Assembly: GCA_017304945.1 (NCBI GenBank)
Contig: JAFKLG010000057.1
Span: 124,001 to 188,000, forward strand
DNA length: 64,000 bases
From: Rhodospirillales bacterium
Lineage (GTDB): Bacteria; Pseudomonadota; Alphaproteobacteria; Acetobacterales; Acetobacteraceae
Direction of reading: 5' to 3'
Shown: piece by piece, positions 35,318 through 44,274 of the stretch
Layout of the letters: every line of letters starts with the position of its first letter
How positions within the stretch are numbered: position 1 is the stretch's first letter
Program-made: the position numbers and the translations under genes
The notes under the pieces: generated by a model
The model's database searches: none
The model's input: the letters and a program-made list of their open reading frames with translations, nothing else
What the model was told of the DNA's origin: nothing

Positions 35318-37315
35318 TCAGAGATGGACCTCATGGCGGGGGCGCCCCCAATCGGCAGCCGCCTCGGCCGCGCGCGCAACGTCCTCCTCGAGCAGCAGGC
35401 GTTGCGTCACGAGGAAACGCGCCGCGGTGACGATGGCGGCCACGTAGGCGGCTTTGTCCTCATACCGCTCGAGGATCGCCGGGCGTGGATCGCCGGTCGC
35501 GATCCGCTCGCTGGTCGTGTCGGGGAAGGGGATCGTGCTGCCCTCGAACCGCCATTGCACGCCGTGACCGTGACCGCGCGCACGCAGGTTCCAGCCGGTA
35601 TGGGTTGCGAGCGGCACCGCAACCATCGGCACGCGGACACCGGCCACCTCGTTGCCGTCGTCGTCGACCGTGGGCACGAACACGGGGTAGCGATCGCCGG
35701 TCGGTACCGGCGGCTCGTGCAGGATGCCGCGCTCAGCCTCGGGTCCGTAGTCGAGTCGCGGCAGCGGGTTGGGTTCGCTTGGCACGGCGACGCCGGGAAT
35801 GGCGGGAAACTGTGCGCGCCACTCCTCATAGGTCACCAGCGTGCCGCTGGCGCGGGTCGGGATGCGGCTGTCGGGCGGGGGCGTGCCGTCGGTCGCCCAC
35901 GCGTCCATCGCGTCGAGCATCGCACGGAAGAGCGCGGAGGTCGCGACGACGTTGGACGCCTGCTGGCCGATCCCGTGTTGCGGGCCGGACAGCAGCGGGT
36001 CGGCGGAGTGCTGCGAACTCGCCCAGGCATAGATGCGCACGGTCGGCGGCTGTGGGAGGTCGTTGCCTTGCGTATCGGTGTGCACGAGGGAGCCGCGCCG
36101 TACCCAGTATTCCGTGGCCGTCTGCGTGTGGAACACCAGCGGGTCCGTCTCCGGCCGCTTCAGGATCGCATCGCTTCGTCCGGTCAGGTGATCGGTCGAG
36201 TGGGCGTATGCGAATGGAAACGCGTCGGCGACGTTGAAATGGTCCTCGTAGTGCTGTCCGCCCGAGACGATCGGGGTCGCGAACCGGTGGTTGAGCCACT
36301 TGCGGCCGGCACCGGCGACATGCGGCATCACGCCATCGAACACGCGCTTTCCGGCCGCATCCGCGTTGTAGCCCCGGTAGACGAAGTCGCGCAGGCAGCG
36401 GCCGGTCTGTGAACGGCCCCAGGCATAGGCTCGCTCGAGACCGGGCAGCGGATTGCCGCTGCTCTGGTCGTTGCGCAGGAAACTGATGAAGTCGCGGACC
36501 GCGACGTGGCCCAGCCCCATCGGTTTGGGATCGCGCGCCGTGTAGAGCAGTTCGTAGATCCAGCCGGACTGAAAGCCTGCCGGATAGTGAATGAACTGGT
36601 CGGACGGCATCAGCGCCTGTTCGGCGAGCTTGGTCTCGGCACCGAGGCCGGATGCCTCGACCGAGAAGCTCCAATCCTCGGGCGGGATCGTCTCGGGCGC
36701 ATCGTAGGGATAGCGGCGGCGCGTCAGCAGCGCGTCGCGGGTGTCGCGCGACACGGTCGGGTAGGAATGGGCGGCGATGCGACCGCTCAACGGCATGCAG
36801 CGAACCGGTGGCCCATCCACGATGATTTCGGTGCGCACGCGGCCGGTGATCGGGCCGTCGCGGCCGACCGCCGTGGGCAGATCGAGGATCATGCGGCCGT
36901 TGCCGGGCAGCAGGTCGCCTTCCCAGGCGAGCCAGGCCACCGCGTAGCCGCGCCGCATCAGAAACCCGTTGCCGGCCTGCGCCAGGGTCAGCGGCTGATT
37001 GCTGTGCGGCGCATCGTTGAAGAACTGCAAGGCCCGCTTGTGACCCCGATTGCCGTAGTCGTAGAGGACCCGACGGTTCCAGCGGGAGGCGTCGAGCGGC
37101 TTCAGCAGCATGAAGTCGGCCGCGAACCGCACCAGGCCATCGGAGTCGCGCGGCACCTTCTCGAGGTCCACCACGTCGGCTTGCGCGGGCGCGAGGGGAT
37201 CGACCGCGAACAGCGCGCGGCCGGAGAGTCGCTCATAGGCGCCGGCATCCCCGAACGCGTGACCGTCAGCGAATCGGCGGCGGTCGGCGATGACGAGTTC
37301 GATCAGGTTGGTCAT
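35318..37315 (-). CDS. alpha/beta hydrolase domain-containing protein (PF20091 type)
   Basis: A 665-residue protein of the alpha/beta-hydrolase domain family PF20091. RAYAWGRSQTGRCLRDFVY carries the nucleophile elbow G-x-S-x-T-G with a Ser, and WLNHRFATP and GHGHG contribute the remaining conserved blocks. No signal peptide is seen from this start. The ATG at 37315 follows GGGGGT. The frame extends far upstream to 38011, but that part runs through the anti-sigma gene on the same strand and is not coding. The family has no characterised physiological substrate. Confidence 0.85.
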   Translation of the reverse strand: MTNLIELVIADRRRFADGHAFGDAGAYERLSGRALFAVDPLAPAQADVVDLEKVPRDSDGLVRFAADFMLLKPLDASRWNRRVLYDYGNRGHKRALQFFNDAPHSNQPLTLAQAGNGFLMRRGYAVAWLAWEGDLLPGNGRMILDLPTAVGRDGPITGRVRTEIIVDGPPVRCMPLSGRIAAHSYPTVSRDTRDALLTRRRYPYDAPETIPPEDWSFSVEASGLGAETKLAEQALMPSDQFIHYPAGFQSGWIYELLYTARDPKPMGLGHVAVRDFISFLRNDQSSGNPLPGLERAYAWGRSQTGRCLRDFVYRGYNADAAGKRVFDGVMPHVAGAGRKWLNHRFATPIVSGGQHYEDHFNVADAFPFAYAHSTDHLTGRSDAILKRPETDPLVFHTQTATEYWVRRGSLVHTDTQGNDLPQPPTVRIYAWASSQHSADPLLSGPQHGIGQQASNVVATSALFRAMLDAMDAWATDGTPPPDSRIPTRASGTLVTYEEWRAQFPAIPGVAVPSEPNPLPRLDYGPEAERGILHEPPVPTGDRYPVFVPTVDDDGNEVAGVRVPMVAVPLATHTGWNLRARGHGHGVQWRFEGSTIPFPDTTSERIATGDPRPAILERYEDKAAYVAAIVTAARFLVTQRLLLEEDVARAAEAAADWGRPRHEVHL

Positions 37316-37368
37316 GCATACCCCCGGCCCGAGTGTGCGCCGGCCGCTTCGGGGGCGGCAAGCTGGCG

Positions 37369-38142
37369 TCACCCGTCGAGCGCGCGCCGTACCCGGTCGG
37401 CGAGATGGCGCAGCTTGTCGGCCGGCATCGGCGCGACGACAGCGGTGTTCAGGCCATGTTCGGTCCAGACGCAACTGTCGAGGGAGCGGCCGCTGATCGT
37501 CACCGGCGCGGAGGAGCGCGGATCGCCGGTGGGTTGCACGAAGATCGTCATGCGCATGCCGCTCGCGTCCTGATACATGAACATGCCAGCGGGCCCATGT
37601 GCGGTCGCGGCGAGGCGACCGCCCATGAACTGGAACCCCTCGGCCGCGAGGTCCGGGGGCGCGACCGGATGGTTCATGCGGTTCGAGACCCAGCGGGCCA
37701 GATCGTCCCGCTGGTCGGCGCCCAGTTCGGTCGGGCGACGGCGGTCGGCGGCATAGACCGCGTGGTTCGCCATGGCCTCCTGCGCCAGGGCACGCATGCC
37801 GTTCGAGGCCGCCACGCGTCCGCGCAGCAGCCAACCGCCTGCGCCGCCCACGCCGAAGGCAAGCACCACGGCTGCGGCGATGGATGCCCAGGCGAGGGAC
37901 GGACGAGCGCGGCGTTCCTGCAGCACGGCCGCCACGGTGAGCCGCTGTGGCACGGGTTCGGCCGCAAGGTCGGCGAAGGCGGCCCGCAACGCGGCCCGTT
38001 GCGATCGCCACGCGGCAACCCGCGCGGCATCGGCGGGGTCGGTCGCGAGATGTGCTTCCACCGCGGCACGCTGCTGCGCGCTCGCCTGGTCATCCACCAC
38101 CGCGTGCAGGTCGGCCTCGGACGGGCGAGGGGCGTCGCTCAC
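37369..38142 (-). CDS. anti-sigma factor (ECF partner)
   Basis: A 257-residue membrane anti-sigma factor. The N-terminal cytoplasmic sigma-binding helix bundle (about 1-80) has LHAVVDDQASAQQRAAVEAHL in the position of a zinc-binding anti-sigma domain but lacks the usual H-x3-C-x2-C motif. A single transmembrane helix spans about 84-103, followed by a periplasmic domain. The GTG start overlaps the sigma factor stop (GTGA), so production is coupled to that of the sigma factor. Confidence 0.85.
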   Translation of the reverse strand: MSDAPRPSEADLHAVVDDQASAQQRAAVEAHLATDPADAARVAAWRSQRAALRAAFADLAAEPVPQRLTVAAVLQERRARPSLAWASIAAAVVLAFGVGGAGGWLLRGRVAASNGMRALAQEAMANHAVYAADRRRPTELGADQRDDLARWVSNRMNHPVAPPDLAAEGFQFMGGRLAATAHGPAGMFMYQDASGMRMTIFVQPTGDPRSSAPVTISGRSLDSCVWTEHGLNTAVVAPMPADKLRHLADRVRRALDG

Positions 38143-38654
38143 GTGACCCTCCGTAACACCGGCCGCTCACCCTCGGTGAGCTGGCGCAATCTCTCCCGCG
38201 CGCGGGAGAGGCGGGACATGACGGTACCGATCGGCACGTCCAGCACGGCGGCGGCTTGCGCGTAGGAGAGATCCTCGACGGACACCAGCAGCAGCACGCT
38301 GCGCTGTTCGTCGGAGAGCTGCGCGAGCGCCCGCATCAGGTCGCGCCATTGCAGCCGCGCGTCCTGCGCGGGCCCGCCGACATGCGCCTCCTCATGCCGC
38401 TCTTCCAGCGGCTCCGGGCTGGGGCGTGCGCGTTTGCGGCGAAGCTGACTGACGAACACGTTGTGCATGATGGTGAACAGCCACGCCCTGAGATCCGCCT
38501 CGTCGCGACGTGTGTGCAGCTTGTCGAGCGCCCGCACGACGCAGTCATGAACGAGGTCGTCGGCATCGTCCCGGTTCCGCAGCAGCGCGATCGCATAGCG
38601 CCGCAGCGACGGCAGGCAGGCCTCGATGCGGCTCAGCATGTTCGGGTCCGTCAC
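38139..38654 (-). CDS. RNA polymerase ECF sigma factor
   Basis: A 171-residue group IV sigma factor. Region 2 contains DADDLVHDCVVRAL and WLFTIMHNVF; region 4 contains LSYAQAAAVLDVPIGTVMSRLSRAR, a standard helix-turn-helix. The partner anti-sigma gene overlaps its 3' end. The frame is open to an ATG at 38720, but a promoter-like GGGAATAA-N15-CGTCT just upstream (38731-38758) would start transcription almost on that codon, so I place the start at the GTG at 38654; ATG 38639 is also possible. Autoregulation is inferred from this element. Confidence 0.88.
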   Translation of the reverse strand: MTDPNMLSRIEACLPSLRRYAIALLRNRDDADDLVHDCVVRALDKLHTRRDEADLRAWLFTIMHNVFVSQLRRKRARPSPEPLEERHEEAHVGGPAQDARLQWRDLMRALAQLSDEQRSVLLLVSVEDLSYAQAAAVLDVPIGTVMSRLSRARERLRQLTEGERPVLRRVT

Positions 38655-38730
38655 GGGCGGGACCGGATCAGGCTGCCGGAGTTTGGGATGTGTGCTGCGC
38701 TGGGTCGCTCCACGCCTCATTCCCCGATGC

Positions 38731-38758
38731 AGACGCGGGAGAGCCCGAGGTTATTCCC
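38731..38758 (-). promoter_or_regulatory. candidate ECF-type promoter of the sigma/anti-sigma operon
   Basis: On the minus strand, GGGAATAA (38751-38758) and CGTCT (38731-38735) are separated by 15 bp. This G-rich/AA -35 and CGTC -10 pattern is characteristic of ECF promoters and differs from sigma-70 elements. It lies directly upstream of the sigma gene, as expected for self-activation. Confidence 0.5.
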
Positions 38759-38835
38759 CCGTCAGACCCGGCGCCAGGGGCCGCGCTCGGGCGGCAGCCT
38801 GGCGGGCGCTTGCGCGCGTCGCTCCGACGTGGCGG

Positions 38836-40167
38836 TCAGCGCCGCCCCTCGGGGAACAGCGCCACGCGCACGGTTGCGAGCAGGATCAGCAGATCGAGCG
38901 AGAGGCTGCGGTGCTTCACGTAGTAGAGGTCGTAGGCGAATTTCTCACGCGTATCCGCGACCGCCGGTCCCCAGGGAATGTTCACCTGGGCCCAGCCGGT
39001 CAGCCCTGGGCGCACCACGCTGCGATGCCAGTAGATTGGAATCACGCGGGTGAGCTGGGCGACGAATTGCGGCCGCTCCGGGTGGGGGCCGACCATGCTC
39101 ATGTCGCCGCGCAGCACGTTGAGCAGCTCCGGCAGCTCATCCAGTTGCAGCGGGCGGATGGCGCGACCGACGCGGGTCGACAGCGGATCCGCCGGCTGTG
39201 CCGCACCCGGCCGCCCCGCCTCGGGGTGGTGCCGCATGCAGCGGAACTTCAGCAGCATGAAGGGCACGCCGGCGCGCCCGGTGCGCTGCTCGCGATAGAG
39301 CACCGGTCCCGGACTCTCGAGCTTGATGAGCGCAGCGATCAACAGCACGAGCGGCAGCGTGAGCAACAGCAGCAGGCTGCTCACGACGAGGTCGATCGCC
39401 CGCTTGGCGAACGCGCCCAACCGCGAGGTGTGGAATCCGTCGCTGGTCAGCATGCGCTCCGGCGTGAGGCTCTGGATGTCGATGCGGCCGAGATGTGCTT
39501 CGTAGAATGCCGCATCGTCGAGCACGCGGATGCCGTTGACCTTGCCTTCGATCAGCCGGTGCCCCTCCTCGCAGGCGTCGAAGGGGCAGGCGAGCACGAC
39601 AGCCCATATGCGCTGCTCGCGCAGCGCCTCCATGGTGAGGCAATACGGATCGCTGCTTGCCCGCACCGGCTCCCACTGGCGGTAGCGGCGTCCGCGCAGG
39701 ATCTCGCGCAGACGATCGGCGCGCTCCCCATGCCCGACCACAAGCACACGGCGGGTGAGAGCGGTGCGATCGCGCGCAAACCGCACCAGGCCGCGAAGCG
39801 AGATGGCGCAGACGCACAGAAGGGCCAGCATCCCCACGAGCCAGGTCGCCATGCGCAGACCGTCCGGCAGCAGAGATCCGGTGGCGCCGCCGCCTCCGGC
39901 GGCAGGGCGGAGCAGGGAAGGGCCGCCGAACACTGTCTCGGCGCGGAACATGTTCCAGGGTCGGTAGAGACTCCAGGCCGCCCCTGCCGCCGCGAGACCC
40001 AGGGTCAGCAGCGCTGCCCAGCGCATTCCGTCCACCAGGGTGAGATGGCCTCCGTTGTCCCGTTGCCCTACGAGCGTGGCGCTGAGCAGCAGGATGAGAA
40101 TTGCGAAGCCAGCCCCGGCGAGCAGGACCGTCTCGAAGCTGAGCTGGCGAAGGAGGGACTCCGGCAC
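38836..40167 (-). CDS. undecaprenyl-phosphate sugar phosphotransferase (exopolysaccharide initiation)
   Basis: A 443-residue polyisoprenyl-phosphate hexose-1-phosphate transferase. The N-terminus has about three to four membrane helices; a CoA-binding-like domain spans about 135-235; and the C-terminal bacterial sugar transferase domain (PF02397, about 250-440) begins KRAIDLVVSS and has the conserved KFRCM, DELPELLNVL, GDMSMVGPHPERP and RPGLTGWAQ blocks. It links the first sugar-phosphate to undecaprenyl phosphate in surface polysaccharide assembly. No flippase or polymerase is adjacent; YdcF and sugar-epimerase genes lie upstream on the same strand. Confidence 0.93.
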   Translation of the reverse strand: MPESLLRQLSFETVLLAGAGFAILILLLSATLVGQRDNGGHLTLVDGMRWAALLTLGLAAAGAAWSLYRPWNMFRAETVFGGPSLLRPAAGGGGATGSLLPDGLRMATWLVGMLALLCVCAISLRGLVRFARDRTALTRRVLVVGHGERADRLREILRGRRYRQWEPVRASSDPYCLTMEALREQRIWAVVLACPFDACEEGHRLIEGKVNGIRVLDDAAFYEAHLGRIDIQSLTPERMLTSDGFHTSRLGAFAKRAIDLVVSSLLLLLTLPLVLLIAALIKLESPGPVLYREQRTGRAGVPFMLLKFRCMRHHPEAGRPGAAQPADPLSTRVGRAIRPLQLDELPELLNVLRGDMSMVGPHPERPQFVAQLTRVIPIYWHRSVVRPGLTGWAQVNIPWGPAVADTREKFAYDLYYVKHRSLSLDLLILLATVRVALFPEGRR

Positions 40168-40628
40168 TCGGCCGACCTCACGGAAAGTTGCAGGACGAAG
40201 GGGGAGGAAGAAATCCCTCCTCGGGTTGCATCGTAATCGCGAACCGCGCGTCGGCGCTCACGGAAAGAAGCATCAAAGGTCCTGAATGTGCAAAACATCC
40301 ACGAATTTATCTCGGCCCGAGATAGAGGGTCAATGCACACAGGAAACGGGTTGCGCGCATAGTTGCGTATTCAGCGCGAATCGCGTGCACGAGTTCGCGT
40401 CCTGGTTTATCTCCCAGGCGAGTCGTTCGCTTTGTCTTGCGATCCGATAAACCGAGATCAACTCGAGACGGGCGCTTCCTGTGCAGGCATCTTTCTGCCT
40501 GTCGGGCACGTCGCATGTGGAAGTCCCACCCTGCCTGACGCGCTCTCTGATCGCGTCGTCCTGGTGTGCAGGTTCGGTCGCGGCCATCGCTCCGACCCAC
40601 GCTCGACCCCTTGCAACCATGAAGAACC
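40168..40628. other. AT-richer non-coding region upstream of the sugar transferase
   Basis: About 460 bp with noticeably lower GC than its flanks and no convincing gene (a 96-codon minus-strand frame was rejected on codon use). It contains a perfect dyad TATCTCGG-c-CCGAGATA at 40308-40324, and the half-site CCGAGAT recurs at 40452-40458. This is probably the promoter and leader region of the sugar transferase, possibly with an operator. Confidence 0.45.
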
Positions 40629-40641
40629 GCCCCCTGGGGGC
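40629..40641 (-). terminator. short C/G hairpin after ydcF
   Basis: GCCCC-ctg-GGGGC followed on the minus strand by GGTTCTTC, immediately beyond the YdcF stop. The stem is short and the T-run partial, so confidence is low. Confidence 0.35.
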
Positions 40642-40646
40642 AAGCC

Positions 40647-41387
40647 TCAGCGCAGGCGATACCAGGCGAGGCCGATCCATTCGTGCAACGCCCAGTAGGA
40701 GGCATGCCAGGCGGCGATGCGCGGCAGCAGGTCGCTCCAACGCGGCGGACCATCGTCATCGAGCGGTGTCGGCGCCGCGGTCGCGAGCAGCCCGGCGCGG
40801 TCGAACGCCACCAGCGCCCGCCGCATGTGCCACGCATGGGTCACCACGTAGACCGACCGGATTCCGGCCGCATGTAGGATCCGCGCGCTCTCCTGTGCAT
40901 TGGCCCAGGTGTCGGGTGAGTCCGGCTCCACCCAGCGCACCGGCACGTCGTCGTCCTGCGTCAGGCTCTCCGCCATCAGCGTGCCGACGGCGGGTTGCCC
41001 GCGTTGCGTGACGCCACCGCTGACCAGCACGGGCAGTGCGGTCGCGCGGGCGAGGCGTGCCGCGGCGCGCAGCCGCTCGCGCGTGAGAGGGCCCACCTCG
41101 GCCCCCGCCGCGGATCCGCCAGTGCGGGTGATCTCGGCGCCGAGCACGACGATGGCGCGTGGAGGGGCGTCGGCGGGAGGAGTGGTGGGAAGATCGGTTT
41201 CCAGGCTGGCGAGCAGCGGCCGCGAAACCAGCGGCAGCGACAGCGCCAGCAGCAAGATGAGGCAGGTGACCGGCAGGCTGCGCGCGAGCCGATGCCCGCG
41301 CGGCAAGAGCAGCAGCGCGGCCAGCGCGAGGGTCGCCAGCCCGATCGGCGGCATCAGCAGGCTGAGCAGCACCGTCTTCAGGATCAA
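40647..41387 (-). CDS. YdcF/ElyC/SanA-family membrane protein (DUF218)
   Basis: A 246-residue DUF218 protein with two N-terminal membrane helices (about 5-28 and 38-58) and a periplasmic Rossmann-like domain: VVLGAEITR, VSGGVTQRGQPAVGTLMAE and YVVTHAWHMRRAL are the family blocks. Homologues act in envelope maintenance, with ElyC linked to peptidoglycan precursor or lipid-carrier metabolism. The start is a TTG 9 bp after the epimerase stop, so the two genes are coupled; an ATG at residue 12 would remove half of the first helix. Confidence 0.87.
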   Translation of the reverse strand: MILKTVLLSLLMPPIGLATLALAALLLLPRGHRLARSLPVTCLILLLALSLPLVSRPLLASLETDLPTTPPADAPPRAIVVLGAEITRTGGSAAGAEVGPLTRERLRAAARLARATALPVLVSGGVTQRGQPAVGTLMAESLTQDDDVPVRWVEPDSPDTWANAQESARILHAAGIRSVYVVTHAWHMRRALVAFDRAGLLATAAPTPLDDDGPPRWSDLLPRIAAWHASYWALHEWIGLAWYRLR

Positions 41388-41396
41388 GTGGCGATC

Positions 41397-42320
41397 TTAC
41401 CGGTTCGGCGGCGTCAGCACGTCCTGCAGCCCTTGCCGCAGCGGCCTTGGGTCACCGAGGCCCAGCATTGCCCGGGCCCGCGCCATGCTGCCGACCGAGT
41501 GGCGGATCTCGCCCACACGGGGCGCGGCATGGTGGATGCCCAGGGGCTTGCCGGCCTGGTCGGCCACCAGCTTCGCGAGCGCGAGGATGGAGGTCGGTTG
41601 GCCGGTGCAGAGATTGGCCACGCTGGCCTCGGCCGGGTGCAGCGCCATCGCCGCGAGCAGCCCGGCCACTACGTCGCTCACATGGATGAAGTCGCGGGTC
41701 TGACCGCCGTCGCCGAAGATCTCGATCGCGTCGCCGCGTGGTAGCCGATCGCAGAAGATCGAGATCACGCCGGAGTAGGGGGAGCGCGGGTCCTGCCGGG
41801 ACCCGTAGACGTTGAAGAAGCGCAGCCCCACCGTGGGAATCCCGTGCACCTGGGTCGCCACGCGTGCATGCAGTTCACAGCCAAGTTTGTCCGCGCCATA
41901 GGCGGAGAGCGGTCGAAGCGGCAGATCCTCGGTGATCGGCAGCGTTGGGCAATCGCCGTATACCGCGGCCGACGACGCATAGACGACCGGCACGCGCCGT
42001 CCGGTTCGGCGCAGTGCGTCGAAGACCCCGATCGTGCCGGTCAGGTTCGCGCGATGCGTCCCCAGCCAGTCGGTCAGGCCACGCGCGACCGAGGCGATCG
42101 CGGCGAGGTGGAAGCAGCCGTCCACGTCCTCGACGGCCGCTTCCACTGCCGGTGGATCGGCGATGTCGCCCAGCTGGAACTCGATCCCGTCCGGCAGGTT
42201 GGCGCGGTGTCCGCTGGAGAGATCGTCGAGCACGCGCACCGTGTCGCCGCGCGCCAGCAGGGCGTCGCAGAGATGCGACCCGATGAAGCCCGCGCCGCCG
42301 GTGACGAGGTAGCGCGCCAT
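41397..42320 (-). CDS. NAD-dependent sugar epimerase/dehydratase
   Basis: A 307-residue extended SDR related to UDP-glucose 4-epimerase. The NAD motif GGAGFIG is at 8-14, the catalytic Ser at 116-117 and Y-x3-K at Y141 and K145. FFNVYGSRQDP and GDGGQTRDFIHVSDV are the nucleotide-sugar signatures. It likely epimerises or dehydrates a UDP- or GDP-sugar for surface polysaccharide. The ATG at 42320 lies 7 bp after the stop of the upstream alcohol dehydrogenase; the longer frame lies inside that gene. Confidence 0.92.
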   Translation of the reverse strand: MARYLVTGGAGFIGSHLCDALLARGDTVRVLDDLSSGHRANLPDGIEFQLGDIADPPAVEAAVEDVDGCFHLAAIASVARGLTDWLGTHRANLTGTIGVFDALRRTGRRVPVVYASSAAVYGDCPTLPITEDLPLRPLSAYGADKLGCELHARVATQVHGIPTVGLRFFNVYGSRQDPRSPYSGVISIFCDRLPRGDAIEIFGDGGQTRDFIHVSDVVAGLLAAMALHPAEASVANLCTGQPTSILALAKLVADQAGKPLGIHHAAPRVGEIRHSVGSMARARAMLGLGDPRPLRQGLQDVLTPPNR

Positions 42321-42327
42321 CGAATGG

Positions 42328-43461
42328 TCAGGCCGCGTGAGGCAGCAGCACCTGGCGCAGGACGGCGCCGTCTGCGAGCAGATCGAACCCCTGGTTGATC
42401 TGGTCGAAGGTGATGGTGCTGGAGCGCAGTTTCTGCACCGGCAGCTTGCCGCGCTGGTAGAGCCCGATGTAGCGCGGGATGTCCCGCTTCGGCACGCAGC
42501 TTCCCATGTAGCTGCCGCGGATCGACTTCTCGTCGCTGACCAGTGCCCCGTGCAGGTAGGAGAACTGTGCGGTGCTGGCGGGCAGGCCGGCGCTGACGAT
42601 CGTGCCGCCGCGAGCGGCGATCGCATAGGCGAGGTTCATGGCAGGGATTGCACCCGCCGTCTCGATCACCGTCTCTACGCCGCCATCGGTGGCATCCCGG
42701 ATCTCCTGCACCACGTCGGCATTGCCGGCGAGGAACGTGTCGGTGGCGCCGAGTTCACGCGCCAGCCGCAGCTTCTCGGCGTTGAGGTCGACCGCGACGA
42801 TGCGCTCCGCCCCGGCCACGACGCCCGCCATCAAGGCGTTCATGCCGACGCCGCCCAGCCCGACCACCGCCATGGTCGAGCCCGGCTGCACCTGGGCGGT
42901 GTTGAGCACGGCGCCCACGCCGGTGACCACCGCGCAGCCGAAGATCGTCGCATCCTCCAGCGGCATCTCGTCCGGAATCTTGATCAGCGCATTCTGGGCG
43001 ACCACGGCGTATTGCGCGAACACGGACAGGCCGCTGTAGTGGTAGAGCGGGTCGCCGTTGATCGACAGCCGCCGCGCGCCCGACACCAGCGTGCCCGCCG
43101 TCCGAGCCCCGAGCGCACTCTGGCAGAGGCTGGGGCGGCCCTGGTTGCAGTAGCGGCAATCGCCGCAGGAACTGACGAACACACTGACCACGTGGTCGCC
43201 AGGCTTCAGCGCAGTGACGCCGGGACCCACCGCCTCCACGATGCCCGCGGCCTCATGGCCGGGGATGGTCGGAAGCTTGCGCGGGCGCAGGTTCTCGATG
43301 GTCGAAAGGTCGGAGTGGCACAGCCCCGCGCCGATCACCTTGTACAGGACCTCTCCAGGGCCGGGCGGATCGAGATCGACGGTCTCGATCGTCATCGGCA
43401 TCGACTGGACATAGGGGCGGGGCTTTCCCTGCTCCCGCAACACCGCCGCCTTCATGCGCAT
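42328..43461 (-). CDS. Zn-dependent alcohol dehydrogenase (class III-like MDR)
   Basis: A 377-residue medium-chain dehydrogenase. Catalytic Zn ligands are C48, H69 and E70 and the distal Cys; structural Zn cysteines are C99, C102, C105 and C113. The nucleotide motif is GLGGVGMNA. The 20-plus-residue insertion and overall length match the branch often annotated as mycothiol/formaldehyde or Rxyl_3153-type dehydrogenases; the substrate is uncertain. The ATG is preceded by GGGAGA. It is the first gene of a tight run with the epimerase and YdcF genes. Confidence 0.9.
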   Translation of the reverse strand: MRMKAAVLREQGKPRPYVQSMPMTIETVDLDPPGPGEVLYKVIGAGLCHSDLSTIENLRPRKLPTIPGHEAAGIVEAVGPGVTALKPGDHVVSVFVSSCGDCRYCNQGRPSLCQSALGARTAGTLVSGARRLSINGDPLYHYSGLSVFAQYAVVAQNALIKIPDEMPLEDATIFGCAVVTGVGAVLNTAQVQPGSTMAVVGLGGVGMNALMAGVVAGAERIVAVDLNAEKLRLARELGATDTFLAGNADVVQEIRDATDGGVETVIETAGAIPAMNLAYAIAARGGTIVSAGLPASTAQFSYLHGALVSDEKSIRGSYMGSCVPKRDIPRYIGLYQRGKLPVQKLRSSTITFDQINQGFDLLADGAVLRQVLLPHAA

Positions 43462-43579
43462 CGTCAGTTCTCCCGCTTGGGGGCACTTTCATCACACCCG
43501 CACTGCCGGGAGCAAGCCGGCGCGGGTCGACCCGGGCCAGGTGGCTGTTACCTTCCGACCTCGCATCGATGCCGCCGCA

Positions 43580-44056
43580 TCACAGTGCTCCGTTCTCCGG
43601 CCCGAAACGGTTCGGGCCACGCGTGCCGCGGGTGCAGTGCCAGACCAGCAGGACGAGCCAACCCACCACCGGGACGAGGTATAGCAGCAGCCACCATGCG
43701 GAACGGTCGATATCGTGCAGGCGGCGTGCCGCGACCGCCAATGCCGGGAGCAGGAGTGCCAAGGAGGCGAGTGGACCCACCAGCCCGGGCGGCGTCGTCT
43801 CCAGGGCATGATCGATCATGTTGGCCGCGAGCTGCACCAGGATCTCGAACAGCACGAACCACCAGTATTCGGCCCGCGGCGCGCGTCCCGCAAAGCTCGC
43901 GTACTTGCGCAGACAGATCTGGATCGAGATCCCGAAGCTGCGCGGGATCCCGTCGCCGCGCGATGACCCGGAGCACGGCGCGCCACAGGCGGGACAGAAC
44001 TGGGCCGTCGGCGGCAATGGCGTTCCGCATGCCTGGCAGATCGTCGTGTCGCTCAT
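43580..44056 (-). CDS. DUF805 membrane protein with N-terminal zinc ribbon
   Basis: A 158-residue protein. The N-terminus carries a zinc ribbon C-x2-C-G ... C-x2-C-G (CQACGTP and CPACGAP). After a short linker comes a DUF805 domain with the conserved GRAPRAEYWWF start, three to four hydrophobic helices, and RRLHDIDRSAWW. DUF805 is a widespread inner-membrane domain of unknown function, related to YhaH/YhaI. The ATG at 44056 follows AAGGGGGG. Confidence 0.88.
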   Translation of the reverse strand: MSDTTICQACGTPLPPTAQFCPACGAPCSGSSRGDGIPRSFGISIQICLRKYASFAGRAPRAEYWWFVLFEILVQLAANMIDHALETTPPGLVGPLASLALLLPALAVAARRLHDIDRSAWWLLLYLVPVVGWLVLLVWHCTRGTRGPNRFGPENGAL

Positions 44057-44274
44057 GCCAGTGCCCCCCTTCGTCCTGCTGCCCACGCGACCGCCTGCCC
44101 TGGTGTCACGCCATCCTCGATCTTGTCGCCATTGCAGACCGATCCGCAAGCGACGCGAGTGCGTCCGAGGCAGCCGCGCGCGGCGCCGCGTCCTTGCGCC
44201 TGCGGTGTTTCGCTCTAGCCTTCCGGGCAGAAGGCGATGGGGCAGAACGCTCGCGCCGACGAAGGGGAACGGTC

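Noticed and set aside
37316-38011. N-terminal extension of the alpha/beta hydrolase frame to 897 residues
   Set aside because: It runs through the anti-sigma gene on the same strand in another frame; the ATG at 37315 with GGGGGT gives a complete protein.
40330-40620. Minus-strand frame of about 96 codons upstream of the sugar transferase, with a G-rich site before its ATG
   Set aside because: Third-position GC is far below that of neighbouring genes and the protein shows no recognisable pattern, so it is treated as chance.
42337-44274. Long plus-strand extension of the SDR frame over the alcohol dehydrogenase and DUF805 genes
   Set aside because: It is antisense to two well-supported genes; the SDR start at 44275 has a good ribosome site and a complete N-terminal cofactor motif.
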